DNA of 64,000 nt from Monarcha castaneiventris obscurior (taxonomy: Eukaryota > Chordata > Aves > Passeriformes > Monarchidae), in assembly GCA_026261815.1 (NCBI GenBank), contig JAMPIT010000258.1:11647501-11711500 (forward strand), written 5' to 3'. A program made the position numbers and the translations under genes. The notes below the pieces were generated by a model, which did not search any database, was not told where the DNA came from, and worked only from the letters and a program-made list of their open reading frames with translations. The stretch's first letter is position 1, and each line of letters opens with the position of its first letter. This document shows, piece by piece, positions 38,370 to 51,146 of the stretch.

Positions 38370-41300
38370 TTTGGCTTTTTTCCCCCTCAATGTTCATGCA
38401 GGTTTTCATCAAACCCAATGACTTTTTTTTAATCTTATCTGCTCTGTAACAATAGTTCTTTGACTAAGGTGCTGGATACTGTACCAGTTGAGAATCCTGG
38501 TATTTCACAATAGCAAATGAAAAAATGGTAAGTTTTGCTAAATTCTGAAAACTAGCAATTAAAGTGGGAGGTTTTAGGGGATTGGTTTGTTTGTTTTTAA
38601 ATGTCTGAGTACATTTCTTTCTTCCTTTTAATCTGCATATTATTCAGGTGAAAGATAAAGCCTATTTTTAAAAATAGCAATGCTTGAGGAACAGAAGACC
38701 TTGTGTGGAAACTTTTTAAAAGACAAGTAATCGCTGCTGTTTCACACAGACTGAACAGGACACAACTAAAACTAAATGAGAACTGTGTTGTTTACTGCAT
38801 TCCCACTACAGAATAACATTGGTCCAAATATCCCTGTCACAGGAAAAACACACTTCTGGTCACTTTAATACAGTATTTCTTAAGATCAGCACACAGTCTT
38901 ACCAAGCTGATCCATAACCTACAGGGAACAAACTGCATATGCCAACAAACAGATGATGTATATGCAAAGGTTTGAGCCATTTCCAAACACTTTTCCCTAA
39001 GATTCTAGTTTAAATCTATTTTTCCAAGAATATTTAAGTTTGGAGCTAAATTTTTAAATGAGGATTTGGTCTTAAAGTTTTGCTTTTCCTTGTATTAATG
39101 CAAAGGAGATGCACTCTTGATATTTTTTACAGGACAAGGTTATCTTTTTCTGCTCTAGATAGGAAGAACCTCTCAGGAGGACTTAACCACCTTACTCACC
39201 AAAAGTAATACACACAGCCATTCAATCAGACTGAGCTGATTAAATGACACAAAATTAAATGAACATACAGGACTGAACATTCAAAAAAATAAATCCACAT
39301 CAAACTTTTAGCAAGAAGGAGATTAACTACTTCACTCACGAAACCAGGTCCAGAAGTAATGTTACTGGATTGAAATTTTACTCCAAGATAATTACCTGAA
39401 CCTGGCCCCTGACTTTGCAATGTTTACAGGCAGGGCCATGCTGGAGACAGTTTGGTTCAGTTCAGCAGAGTAGGCTATTGAAATAACCCATGCTAAAATA
39501 AATTCATCTTTAATGGTGTCATTTTCCTAACCAGTATCAAAAACATGAGCAAAAAGAGAAAGGCTTTACAAGCTAAGAAAATCACTGTTTCATAGAATTC
39601 AACTGCGAAAATGATTTTGTATTACTTTCTCTGGGGATTGTTTGCATTCAATATCCATTTGCCTCAACAGTAATAATTCATCTTTTTGTCTTTTTTTATG
39701 GTTATGGAAATTTGCCTTAATTTCAGGTTTTATAATCAGAAGCACATTATGTTTTTTGACTTGAGTAGATGACTAACATGTATATTGCTGTTATTTCTGA
39801 TTATATTGATTTCCTGATTCCCTCCTCTCCTATTAACTTTTTCCAATTCAGTTTGCAAGAAGAATACCTAAAAATTACTCTTCTATTTTACAAGGACAGG
39901 TGAAAATAAATAATCTACAATTTGCTTCACTTCATTTCAGCAATTTTGTTTCTTTTCAAATTTCTGGTGAAGTTAGCTTTATTATATAATTATTCTTTTT
40001 ACAATTCTGATTACATTTAACAAAATAATCTGATTACTAGATGAGCACAGTAGGCATAAAATGCATTAATACATTAATTATTCCCTGTTTCAATTTACAT
40101 TACCCTAGTTTTACTGAGACTTCAGTTTGTTACCATGTTCAGGTTGCATATTCATTTGGCACATTAAAGATGGCTGGGTTTCCTCAGTAGGTGGGATCTC
40201 CTTTCTAATGATATCTGTATCAGCCACAAATTCTACAGCTTCCTCTAGTGCTCACAGCAAGATACAGGCAACAGTCACATAGCAATTAGGTCTCTTCCAT
40301 AGCTGCATTTTATGATATAATTACCAAGATGTAAAATGAGCTTCCTCTCCCCCCACTTTTTCTTTCCAGTATCAATGTATCTTGTAAAGGACTTCATTTT
40401 ACATCCAGAGAAAGCTGAAAAAACCAGTTAGAAACCAGTAAGAAACAATTACCTAGGCTAGCTAAAAACTCAACTGAGTACCTCCTGGGTGATGTAATAC
40501 CATAAATAAATACCACCTCAAACTACTAATCACTGATATTCTTAAGACATCTCTTGCATCTATTATTTTCATCCATAAAACTCACACAAATGTACACAAA
40601 ATTCAACACGGTGATAATGATAATCTTTTAAGAACTGCACTGTAATTTTATATGTTTTATATTTACTATTATCCGAATTTAAGAACAGTCATAATATGGC
40701 ACAGAATTACCAACTGACTCATGCATACTCTCCCATAGTGTTAAAGAAATAATTACGTTTGTGCAAAACCTCAATAGTGCAATATAATAAGAATTGTGTG
40801 ACCTGAATGGAATTCCTCTGTTTGCAGAATATGTACAGCTACATACAAAAACTACATTTTTTTCTCCCACACTCCAGCACCAACTGGAAGTGTGTCCTCG
40901 TCCATGACCTTTCCACAGCTTCCAGTGTTGCTGGAAGCATCCCCAAGAATGACAACTGGAGAAGCTGTTTCCATGACATAGCTGCTTGTTAGTCACTGAC
41001 CAGACACATCACATAAATGCAACAATTATTACTATAAAATATTTAGAGTGACACTGATGCAAACCATCTTTGAATCTATGGCATGAGAAGTCTCCCTGTC
41101 ACAGCTAGCTAATACTTTCTCCTGTCCTTCCTAAATTACTTTATAAACACAGAGATTAATAAACAGTCTAATATTTTTCAGTAGTGCCATTAGATCTGCA
41201 AACCACATAGAAATATTCTGATTTAAGGACAATTTTCTATCTAACCACATTTTTTGTGTGCACACACAGTTTCCAGTTTTAAAACATTACAGCAGAGTGC

Positions 41301-42129
41301 AGATTTATCCATTTTACAGATATGCCATATATTTTTATGGAGACATTTGTAAAAGCTCCTAAGCATCTAATAAGATAGAAGTCAGCTCAGAATGTTTTAT
41401 AATAAAGTACCTGTTAGTAGAAACTATATCGGGGGAACCACACACAAAGGAAAAAGGAACTAGGGCACTCTATTTGACAGTTGAAGAAGAAACAGAGGTT
41501 ACGTCCTCTATGGCTCAGATTTAGAGCAGTTTCACTTAGTGGCTGTTCTGCTCCAATTCCCCAGTTAAAATTTAGACCTACAGCAAGAAGTCTTCATTCC
41601 TATTTTATTCTAGCAGGGAGTCATGGTTCAGACTCTTAAGTAACCAACAGAAAAAAAAAAATACTAGCCAGTGGGGAACTATGAAGCTTAAATATTATGT
41701 TACAGTTAAATTGAGATAAACCTAAGAGTAACTACAGGGTTCACTATATTCTCCCAAACGAAAAAGAGTTATAAATTGCTAACTATTTAGAGGTGTAGCT
41801 TTTGTCCTAGTATATCAAACACAAAAATATTACTGAAATTCTAGAGCATGTCTGTGGTAACGTCTCACTTGCAAATAACACAGGACCAGGAATCATACAG
41901 GAATACAAGTAACCCTTTCTTGGTTTTTACCTCACTCAAATTATTTAATACAACTATAATATTATATGCACTACCCAACCTGTCAAATTTAAATAACTAC
42001 TGTGGAACTAGGGGAAAAACATACTCTTATCTCCTCCTTTCACACAGTTTATACTTAGGTATTTTTTCTGATTGCATAGAAGATCTAAACATTCCTATCC
42101 TTCAGAGCACTGCACTGTGCTTGAGAGGA

Positions 42130-42610
42130 AATTCAGATGGATAATCTGCAAGCCAGATTTGGCCCGTTTGGGGAAGCTTCTGCCAGCAGAACAGTGGCCC
42201 CGGACTGCAGTCCCAGGAAGGCAGCCACAGGGAAAACAGATTGGCACCAAGCAGCCCTGGGATCCTGTCCCTCTGGGAGCCCAGATGGGGTCTGAGCAAA
42301 CTGCAAGGCAAACGGGGCTGTCCAGCAGGACACCACAGCCCTGGGCACAGATTCACTGTGCCCTCCGTGCCACAGTGCCCTCAGTGAGGGGCACGGACCA
42401 TCTGCTCTCCCCTTGCAGCTGACCCCTGCCAGCGAGGGCTGCCACGCCAGCGGAGCGCCAGTGGAACAGAATCCCAGAGCTCGGGGAACAGCTACGGGGC
42501 AGCTCTGGAATTTGGGAGATGCATTTCAGCGGCCTGCTCTGACAGCCACTTTGGCTTTCCTGGGCAGGATAAATGCACCCAGCTTTGGCTTAAGAGCATT
42601 CAGGGTCCCA
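42130..42610. other. GC-rich islet with overlapping open frames
   Basis: Nearly 500 bases of GC-rich sequence stand out from the AT-rich intron. Overlapping open frames of about 70-116 codons occur on both strands, as expected in stop-poor GC-rich DNA. A polypyrimidine-AG (cccttgcag) sits at about 42411-42419 on the plus strand and could be a splice acceptor. I recognised no protein family and no transposon consensus. Confidence 0.4.
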
Positions 42611-45600
42611 GGACAGCAAATCCACTTTCAGTAATGGTTAACTTGATGAGGGCACTCAGATTCCTCACATTAAATGTGAATTCAAACGTTTTGCAAAGTG
42701 CAAGAGGTAACCCACTTCTACAAAGTACCGTTCCATACATTCTGAAGCTGTATGAATCCAAACATCTGTCATTTATCACTCATTGCTGAAAAACCAACAA
42801 TCTAATGAACATTTTTTTAAAAATATTGCAGTAAGAAACATGAAGATTGAAAACATAACATCAATTTTAAGATTATCATCTGTCAAAGATTAATCTGAAA
42901 GATTAAGCAGAGCTTTTCCTTATCCTTCAATCAGTGTCTAAAACTATACCAATACATTGCCGGTATTATTCAGTCTCTTCCTCTGCATCTGGTCCCTCCA
43001 GAACTGACTTTTTGCATGGCAATTACACAGAGCATTATACAGAAAATACCACTGTAAAATTAAAAGTCCAGCAACAGAAGGCAGGAAGAAGGTGCAATAT
43101 TTTTAATTGTTTCAGTTTCTGATAAACCATTCCCTTAGTAGAGGAATAAACTTGTACATCAGTTACACTTCAGCAGCTTTTTTTAACCACTAGGAAGAGA
43201 AATTTGAAATGGCTATCATATAATTCAAGGAATTTATGCTAAAGCAACTGTGAATACCAATGTTCAACAACTATTCCCTCCCCTACAGGAAAAGCAATTC
43301 TAGCCTCCATTGTGGTCTTGCCTTCTCTTGGGAACTACTGGACTGAACTACTCATGTCTCAACACTTGGCTGGGGTGGGAAGAAGACACATTCTCCCTCC
43401 CCAAACTTGCTTCTCAATTCTCATTCCTGCCTGTCACCAAAATGCTGTTCAAGTAATGCCGTACTCTCACTAATTTTATGTAGTATGTACAAAGTGAAAA
43501 GTGAATTCCCTAAACAATCTGATGGTTTCAATTTATATATGTTGGAAGTCCACTGTTTTGAACCATTCCTGCATCCATAAAACACATAAATATATTTTGG
43601 TCACATAAAACACTAGTAATTTCAGTTCGCAATAAATTCTGGTGCTACAATACAGAATATGAACACAAAGTACAGAGAGTAGCAACTTCCAGTTCATTTT
43701 GTGAAAGAGAAATCCTGTCTTTATATTCCTAATGAGATCAGATGTCCAGGCAGGTGAGTAAGGTGTTTTCAACCTTTTCAGTTCTTTTTCAGTATCATGT
43801 AAACTTGTGTCCAATTTAACTGGCAGAACAGAGATGGGCTGTCACCATTCTGTAAAACCTGAACATCCACAGTTGCCACCCCAGGAATCTCCAAATAGTA
43901 AACTGGAACCAGCTGAATTAAGTTTACTAGGATTCCAAAGATATAACAATATCCAACCCTTGAACAGGTATTCCTCCAGTTCCCTATATATCCTGCTTTC
44001 ATGCATTTTTTATTCTTTTTCCACTTCAGGGGATACAAAACACTTTATTGTGCTTCATTACTTCTTGTTTGTTTCTGCTGGTATTTACCAATAACAAACC
44101 CATCATGCAATCAGTCTTCTGACTGCAAAAATGCTGAATAAATCCCATTTTGCACTAAATTCTTTGTTTGCAGTATTACTATCTTTTCCTGAAAGATCAA
44201 TCTCACCACAGAGATAATATTTTGCTGTCCTACAAATTTTATAAAATAGTATTAGCAGTAGCTTGGGCACTTTGGTAGATGTATTCAGCACCTGTTTCTA
44301 TAGATTTCTGATACTCCTGACCAAACACATAAAACAATCTCATTTTATACAGTAATATTAAACAGTGCTCAGCAAGCCATCTGTAAATCCAGTGCTTTAT
44401 GTGATCAGAATTGCCTTTTGTAATCACCTCTAGTTTTCTTTCCATCCTTTGATGCAATTGTGGCTTTCTTGCTCCCCTGATACCAGAAATTCACACTGGT
44501 CTATTCAAAGAGCTAGCTGGAAAGAAAAGAGATGCCTGGCAATAAGGCAACGCTTTTTTTTTTTTGGAGTTCAACTCTTCTTTCACAACTTATATTTCAC
44601 TTCTTTGCTAAAGAACTAGGTCTCTCAGTATGCCCACTGTGCAGCCTAACTTCTCCGAGTGTAGTAGAGCCTTCAGAAAGAACCAGTGCAGGGACACATC
44701 TCAATCTTCCAGACCATCGTGCAGCTCACCAAAACCAACAACTTCAGGGGCTTGTATTTAAGTAATAAATGCAATAGCTCTGCAATGAAAGCTTTGGTCC
44801 AACAAACACTTGACTTGGGGAAGGTCCCTCCTATTGGGAGGGCTGGAAGATGTAAACCGTGACCAGTTTATGGTCTTTTAACCTTCATTATACAAATATG
44901 TTGTGAAGGCAGACTGCCCCCTTCCTGCCACAGCTTTGGGCAAGACACAAATTTTCAGAGGCAGAAATTTCTGACCATCCAGAAGGTCATCCCCCAGGTG
45001 CTCAAAAAAATCAAGTGTAGGCTTTTTCATAATATGGAAAAAGGCAAAGACTAAAAGCATTTGTGCATGGCTTAACACCGTATTTAAAAAAAACAGTAAT
45101 GTTGCTTGAGCCTTGGAAATTTAATAGTTATGTGCCCAGATTAATTTCTAAGGCATAAAGAATGCCACTGTGAGCTCGGCCACTAAATTCCAAAGACCTA
45201 AGAGTCCCACAATCACTGCTTCCACATGCCTCTTTCTCTTCACCCCCAGTTTTTTCACTCTGCTAGAAATCACACAAGGAGAGTATCCTAACAAACATCA
45301 ACAGCAGTGCTGGTACTTCTGACAGGAAGAAAATAACAGTAAAACAGTTTTATTGAAACTCCCATGTTATCTCACAGTGCTGAAAATGTGCCAAAATTAC
45401 ATGAAAATATTTCCTGGTCAGACTTACACCAAATATTGCAGCTGTTGTCATGGTCTTCTTCAGCAGAAACATAGAGTACACAGCTACAGAAGTACCTCCA
45501 GAACAGACATTAATTTTTATTTAGCACCTGGGCAGCAAAGCAAGAAGATCAAGCCAGGACCTCCATATAAATAGCACTAGAAAGAATAACAAGCACTTCA

Positions 45601-47203
45601 GGAGACTGCAATTATAAAGCAGCCTGCTCAACTGCAAAAATAATAGCTGGTAAAGATCACACAGGGAGAAGAGATGAAGAAGAAATAATGAAACAAAATA
45701 AGAATGTTACATAAGAAAGGTGTAAAAAGGAATGTATAATGGAAAACAAAATAAAAACCCTAAATGGAATATCCTGTGATATCTGGATATTCTCAAACTA
45801 TGCAGATGATGTTAAAATATACTACATATACTTAAGACTTCCCACTTAATCTGCCATGCAACAATTTTAGACATTACTTGGCCACTGCCTAACACTGTAT
45901 GTGCCCAAGTCAACTGGCATATCTAAGTACTTATGAAGAATGTAAAGGTTCTAGACTTGATTCAAAAGCTGAATTCAATAAAATATTGCCATTGACTTGC
46001 ATGTGCTTCATAGTAGCTCTACAGACCAAGAGGTTTCTTTGCTGTCAATGTCTATTAAAATTATACATAGAAATAACTAACTATATATAGGTTCAACAAA
46101 GCAGTGTTGTACTGAAAACGTGAAATGATAGAAGCACAACGTGGTTCAACCAACGGTTGAAGTTTTCTTATAGAAAAAATGCAGGATGCCACACAAACCA
46201 AAAATTTGGAGGAAGAGGGGGGGAAAAATCCTCAAAGAAAATCTGAGTCAAGAACTGTAGTTTTAAAACAATTTTTTTTTAATTACCAAAAAAACCCCCG
46301 AATTGTCAAAATGCATGGTCAAAAATCCTTTCAAAGGAACAAAAACTGTATTGTTCAAAGGTGCTTTTTAAAATACCTTGCTAAATAGGGACTATAATTA
46401 CCAAGCATAGCACTTCAGTGTATTTAAAGTCTTCCCAACACAATTTATACCTGCCGTTCTTTTAGATATTGACAGTCATCCTTGTTTATTTTCTACCGAC
46501 ATTATATTAGTGAAATTGTTCCCTCCTATATAATTTTCCTTCTATAGCCTTCTTACTAATTTCAGTTGTTTTACCTTGCAAAGTTCTTCTGCACTAGCAG
46601 GTATAGGAGTGTACGTATATATGCCTATGTATACCCTGACCTATCTTTACACAAGCAAAGAAAACCCAAATATATTTACAAGATACTTTAGGAAATACAG
46701 CAATAATATTTAAGAGCAAGTATTGGTTCACCTATCTTCTTTAATTACTTGTAGGCTATTAAAAACCACATAGATTACAGAATTGTACCCTTTACAAAAT
46801 TGTATCCAGACTTACCATTAAAACAGAATATATTTGTAAGACATTAGAGGAAAATAGTGTGCGTGTCTAACTGATTAGTGCTCTTCATGAAAAATATTAG
46901 GAAACCCATCTGAAGATGTGTGTGGAAGAACAACGCTACCTAGAATTAACAGCTTCTTAATCCCCCTGAAAATTCAATTCTGATGAGTAGAGACTTGCTG
47001 ATTTCCCAGTTATTTTTCTATTTTTACATTACTCTGAAACACGTTACATCTCTACCAGGTTGTCACCCAGTAGGAAAAGCGGAAAATAAGATTAAAAACC
47101 TCCCATTATCCCGTCAAATTTGCACCGCACAAGGACCAAGTTCTACGCCCCCGATTCCGAAGGAATCCCGCAGAGGAGGGCGCGGGGCGGGCACGGCGGA
47201 GCC

Positions 47204-47705
47204 TTCCCTGTCCCTGTCCTGGTCCCAGCCCTGGGCACGGTCCCTGTCCCTGTCACGGTCCCTGTCCCAGCCCTGGGCACGGTCCCTGTCCCGGTCCCTG
47301 TCCCAGCCCTGGGCACGGTCCCTGTCCCTGTCCTGGTCCCAGCCCTGGGCACGGTCCCTGTCCCTGTCACGGTCCCTGTCCCTGTCACGGTCCCAGCCCT
47401 GGGCACGGTCCCTGTCCCTGTCCCAGCCCTGGACACGGTCCCTGTCCCTGTCACGGTCCCAGCCCTGGGCACGGTCCCTGTCCCTGTCCCAGCCCTGGGC
47501 ACGGTCCCTGTCGCTGTCACGATCCCGATCCCGGTCCCAGCCCTGGGCACGGACGCTGTCCCTGTCCCAGCCCCGATCCCAGCCCGGTCCCAGCCCTGGG
47601 CACGGTCCCTGTCCCTGTCACAGTCCCGGTTTCAGCCCCGGTCCCAGCCCTGGGCACGGACGCTGTCCCTGTCCCGGTCCCAGCCCGATCCCTGTCCCAG
47701 CCCCG
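47204..47705. repeat. Hexamer-based C-rich/G-rich minisatellite
   Basis: The array is built from six-base blocks such as CCCTGT, CCCGGT, CACGGT and CCCAGC, organised into units that each contain agccctgggc. Successive copies of that anchor begin at 47227, 47269, 47305, 47341, 47395, 47425, 47461, 47491 and 47539, at spacings of 42, 36, 36, 54, 30, 36, 30 and 48, all multiples of six; the register slips after that. The minus strand (the PIGK sense strand) has repeated G-quadruplex motifs of four GGG runs with 2-3 base loops. Because the period is divisible by three, long open frames appear on both strands (a Ser/Leu/Trp-rich and a Val/Pro-rich product on plus, a Gly/Thr-rich one on minus). I take these as repeat artefacts. 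Confidence 0.93.
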
Positions 47706-47815
47706 CCCGGCGCGCTCCCGCTCCGGCGCGCTGGCGCCACCTGCCGGCCCGGCCGTGCCCGGGGCTCACCCGCCGAGGAGCCCGCGATCGGTCCGGCTGC
47801 GGCAGCCGCCAGAAT
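47690..47815. promoter_or_regulatory. Small dense CpG island; possible alternative promoter or first exon
   Basis: Some two dozen CpG dinucleotides fall within about 120 bases directly after the minisatellite, in a genome segment otherwise poor in CpG. Such density usually marks an unmethylated promoter. On the minus strand an open frame (GQILAAAAAGPIAGSSAG) runs up to a consensus donor GTGAGC (47764-47769), and another donor, GTAAGT, lies at 47829-47834. A transcript starting upstream of these on the PIGK strand could therefore be spliced onward. There is no TATA box that I can see, and the predicted peptide matches nothing I know. Confidence 0.45.
47733..47747 (-). promoter_or_regulatory. 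CTCF-like motif inside the CpG island
   Basis: The minus strand reads CCGGCAGGTGGCGCC, matching the 15-base CTCF consensus CCASYAGRKGGCRSY at 14 of 15 positions; the one difference (G at position 3) is common in real sites. It contains CpGs, so binding could depend on methylation. Confidence 0.5.
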
Positions 47816-50800
47816 CTGTCCCAAAAGTGACTTACGGAACTTGTAATAACTACGGATTTGTGGCACCTGGTGCGGACTGAAGGTCTCGCAACAAACCCTG
47901 ACGCTCTCTGTTTTAAGGAAAGGCCGCTGAGCTGAACAGCATCTACTTGCCAAACAAACAAGTTACTTATTGGCTCATAAACTGGATCCCCCAAGGCTCC
48001 AGGACCACACAACAGCAGCTTTAATAATTCTTAAGCACATCAAATTGAAAAGAGCTGGCGGAAAAGAAGAAAGGACAGGAGACACCAACACACACTCAAA
48101 AAAATAGACTGAAAGAACATTAGCTAGTAATATTCTGCAAATGAACCAATTACTCGTAATTAGCCTGTTACACAAGCATTCCTCCTAACACAAGTGGCCA
48201 ATTTATTTATTTTTAGGAAAACAGTCACTGCCAGTAGTATCCCAATTCTTCATAACAGAAGTATTAAATACAAAGCCTAATTCTCAACAGCAATGAAACT
48301 AGGATGGTTTTATATGATGCTGTCTTTAATTCACTTCTTACTACCCTCAAGGGAAATATTCATCCCAATTTTTACCAACACTTTCTGCTGATACGGATCT
48401 TTTCCTCATGACAAGAACTGAAAAGCAGAAGGTGTTCCAGCTAGCTGCAGAGTTACAATCCAAGTTTAAGAGACACACTCCTAATTTATTGCATGTTCTA
48501 AACTCTGCAAGGCTCCTCCTCCAAAGATGCAGGATTTCTTCTACTCCTTAACGTTGACTTTTTGCACTTGCATGGGGATTTAGACAAAACATAACTATCT
48601 GAAGCCTCAGAACCCCTAGACTGTCAGATTTTCTGCTAAAATTGGCAGCTACAGATCCAGTCAGGACTGAGGCAGCTGCAGAACAAGCCCTTTGAAGTGA
48701 ACACAGCTTAGACTGAAACTGCTATGAAGAAAGGAAATAGCAGAGGAACCTTCTCTTTATTTTTTAAAGCTTTTACTCGCAAATATTCACCTACCACTAC
48801 GTGGATAGAAAGAAAGCCTCTTCTCTTGGTTAATTAGTAGTTGTTCTCTGTATGAGTCTCAGCCCAAGCCAGAGGAAACTTCAAAGGCCTCACTTGTCAA
48901 ATGTCACGGCATGAGCTCCACGTGAAGCTGCCAGTTCTGATCTGGTTGCACAGCTATGGCTCACGCTGGGCTTGGGAGCAGATCTGTATAACCAAGTAAT
49001 TGCTAAGCAATTGTGTAACAAAAGAACAAACTTCTATTGAAAAGATTTGGCAAAGTCACAGCAGTGGGCAAGATGAGAACTTGAACAGTCTGCCAGGAGT
49101 ACAATCCTGATACACGCTCATGCCTCACATGACAGCATCTTCTTTATCCATAATCTGTGTAATCAGTGGTTTACCTCTTTTGTTCATTTGGCTTTTAATG
49201 TCCTTATCTGCACGTGTGACACCTGCAGCTTTGAAACAAACAAATCAGATCTAACTCAGACTGCTTAAGACTGTGTCAGAGTTGAGGTTTGGATTTCATT
49301 TTCTGGTTATGCACTGTAACAGAAACATTCTGTAACATTCTACTGCCACCAGTATGTAAAAAGGAGAAGAAAAAAGGTTTCAAGCTAACATTGAGGGAAG
49401 ACTAAACAGAGGACATGATTCATAAAGGAATGAAGCCTTGAGACTTCATCAAATATTAAACCAGTAACATCTTCACACTCATAAACCAATATAACACGAA
49501 TTTTGATGTACTAGTAGCATATACTTGTGATCTATCAGATACTTCTTGGTAAATACTTCTTACAAACTCTTAAGGGCTCGAGTTCAATTCTTATTACTTT
49601 CTTCTGCTTCATCAGGGCTTTAAAAACAATGTTTGGCATGAATAAGATTAGTCATAACTAATTTGGAAGGATTATTTCACTTTTAATAAGCTTGGTTTAG
49701 TTCTCTCCCAATGAAACAAAGAAGAATAAACCAGGCTCTGATAGCCCCATCTTTCCCCAGCCATTTTACCTGAGAATGACAACAGTCATCACATTCCCAA
49801 AAGACACAAAATGGTTTAACTGATACTAAGAAGGTTGAGAATATTCTTTCATTCAGGAGTCATTCTTATATTAATTTGGGACAATCAGTGGTAGCACCAT
49901 TCAAAAATCATGTAATTTTTGTTTTGCCTTCTCAACATGCTCAGAAATAGATGTGTGTAATGTTCATAACAGTCTTTAAAAAAAACCCAGAGTAACTAGT
50001 TCTTGTAGATGAGATGCTCCAAAACTGCATTTTTAAGAAGCATTAACATTTTCATTTCATAAATTCACTTCAAGGTGTAATTCTTAAATTTGTTGTAGCT
50101 AAACAGAGCTGTCATACCAAGAGGTACTGACCTCAGAATTCTGCTTAAGGAATTTATTAAGCACTCCACATCACTGTCTATTACAGCTACAGAACTTTTC
50201 AGTACTTTTTTAAACAATCTCCATACTTTCTCCTCCGTTAAAAACATACTGTCTATAAACTCTTTCCAAATGGTAACAAGACAACGAGAATTTAAGTACT
50301 ATTTTAGAAAATTGTAAAAAGAACTATTCAGCTATCAAACCAGCATGCCCCCATCCCTTCCAATTTCACAGATTTAAGTGGAATTACCATGATAATGTAA
50401 TACAGCTTTCAATAAATATCAGAACATTTCACAAGGATAATATTTCTTGCTGTGCATGAGTGTCCATTTCTCAACATGATTCCATGAGTCCAGACCAGTA
50501 GTGTCAGGCACCAAAAATCCCTCCACTACTGGCACCAAACTAACACACATAAAAAAAAGCTGAAAATTCCAGCCAGTCATTTCCTGTTTCAGAATGGTAA
50601 AGTCCTTCAAAATCTATTTCTCCTTTCAATTGCCCACAAATTAGAAACCCACACAGGTAAGTTTTCACGGTTTTTAACTAGCAAAATGTCTGTTATTTGC
50701 CAAGAGCTTTTTTATTCTTCAGTGAAAAAACAAATTTAGTGTCACTAAATATTGTTCTATAAGAAGGAATCACAAAATTAGCTTAAGGTTTATATGGTAT

Positions 50801-51131
50801 GTACTAATGCATATGATCCAGATATACATATAGTATGAAGGTAAAATATGAAATATGCTAAACCTTGTAGGATGTTTATGATTACAAGGACCAGAGTTAG
50901 TTATCTTCAAAATAAATAAAACTGCTATCCACTAGCTTGAGCAACAGTAAACAACAAGGCAGACAAGAATTTACATAAATGTATGTGTTGAAAAGTATTT
51001 AGTCCCTGACACAGCACAATATTTCAATCCTTTGTTTCCCCCTCCTACAGGGCAGTATCATCAAGCACAAAAGACACAACAGAAATGGAATGTTAAATAA
51101 ACCCTACAAGCACATCTTCCTTTACATCTTC

Positions 51132-51146
51132 CCAATAGGTGGCAAC
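51132..51146 (+). promoter_or_regulatory. Weak CTCF-like motif
   Basis: CCAATAGGTGGCAAC on the plus strand matches the core AGGTGGCA but has two mismatches at the S positions. It faces the opposite way from the motifs at 35881 and 47733. Confidence 0.25.

Noticed and set aside
46983..47953. Open frames of 111-287 codons on both strands
   Set aside because: The long parts fall in the hexamer minisatellite, whose length is a multiple of three per unit, so stops are absent by composition. Only the CpG island end is kept as a possible exon.
49573..49600. tRNA T-loop-like segment (gagttcaattc)
   Set aside because: No acceptor stem, D-arm or anticodon arm at the right spacing was found.
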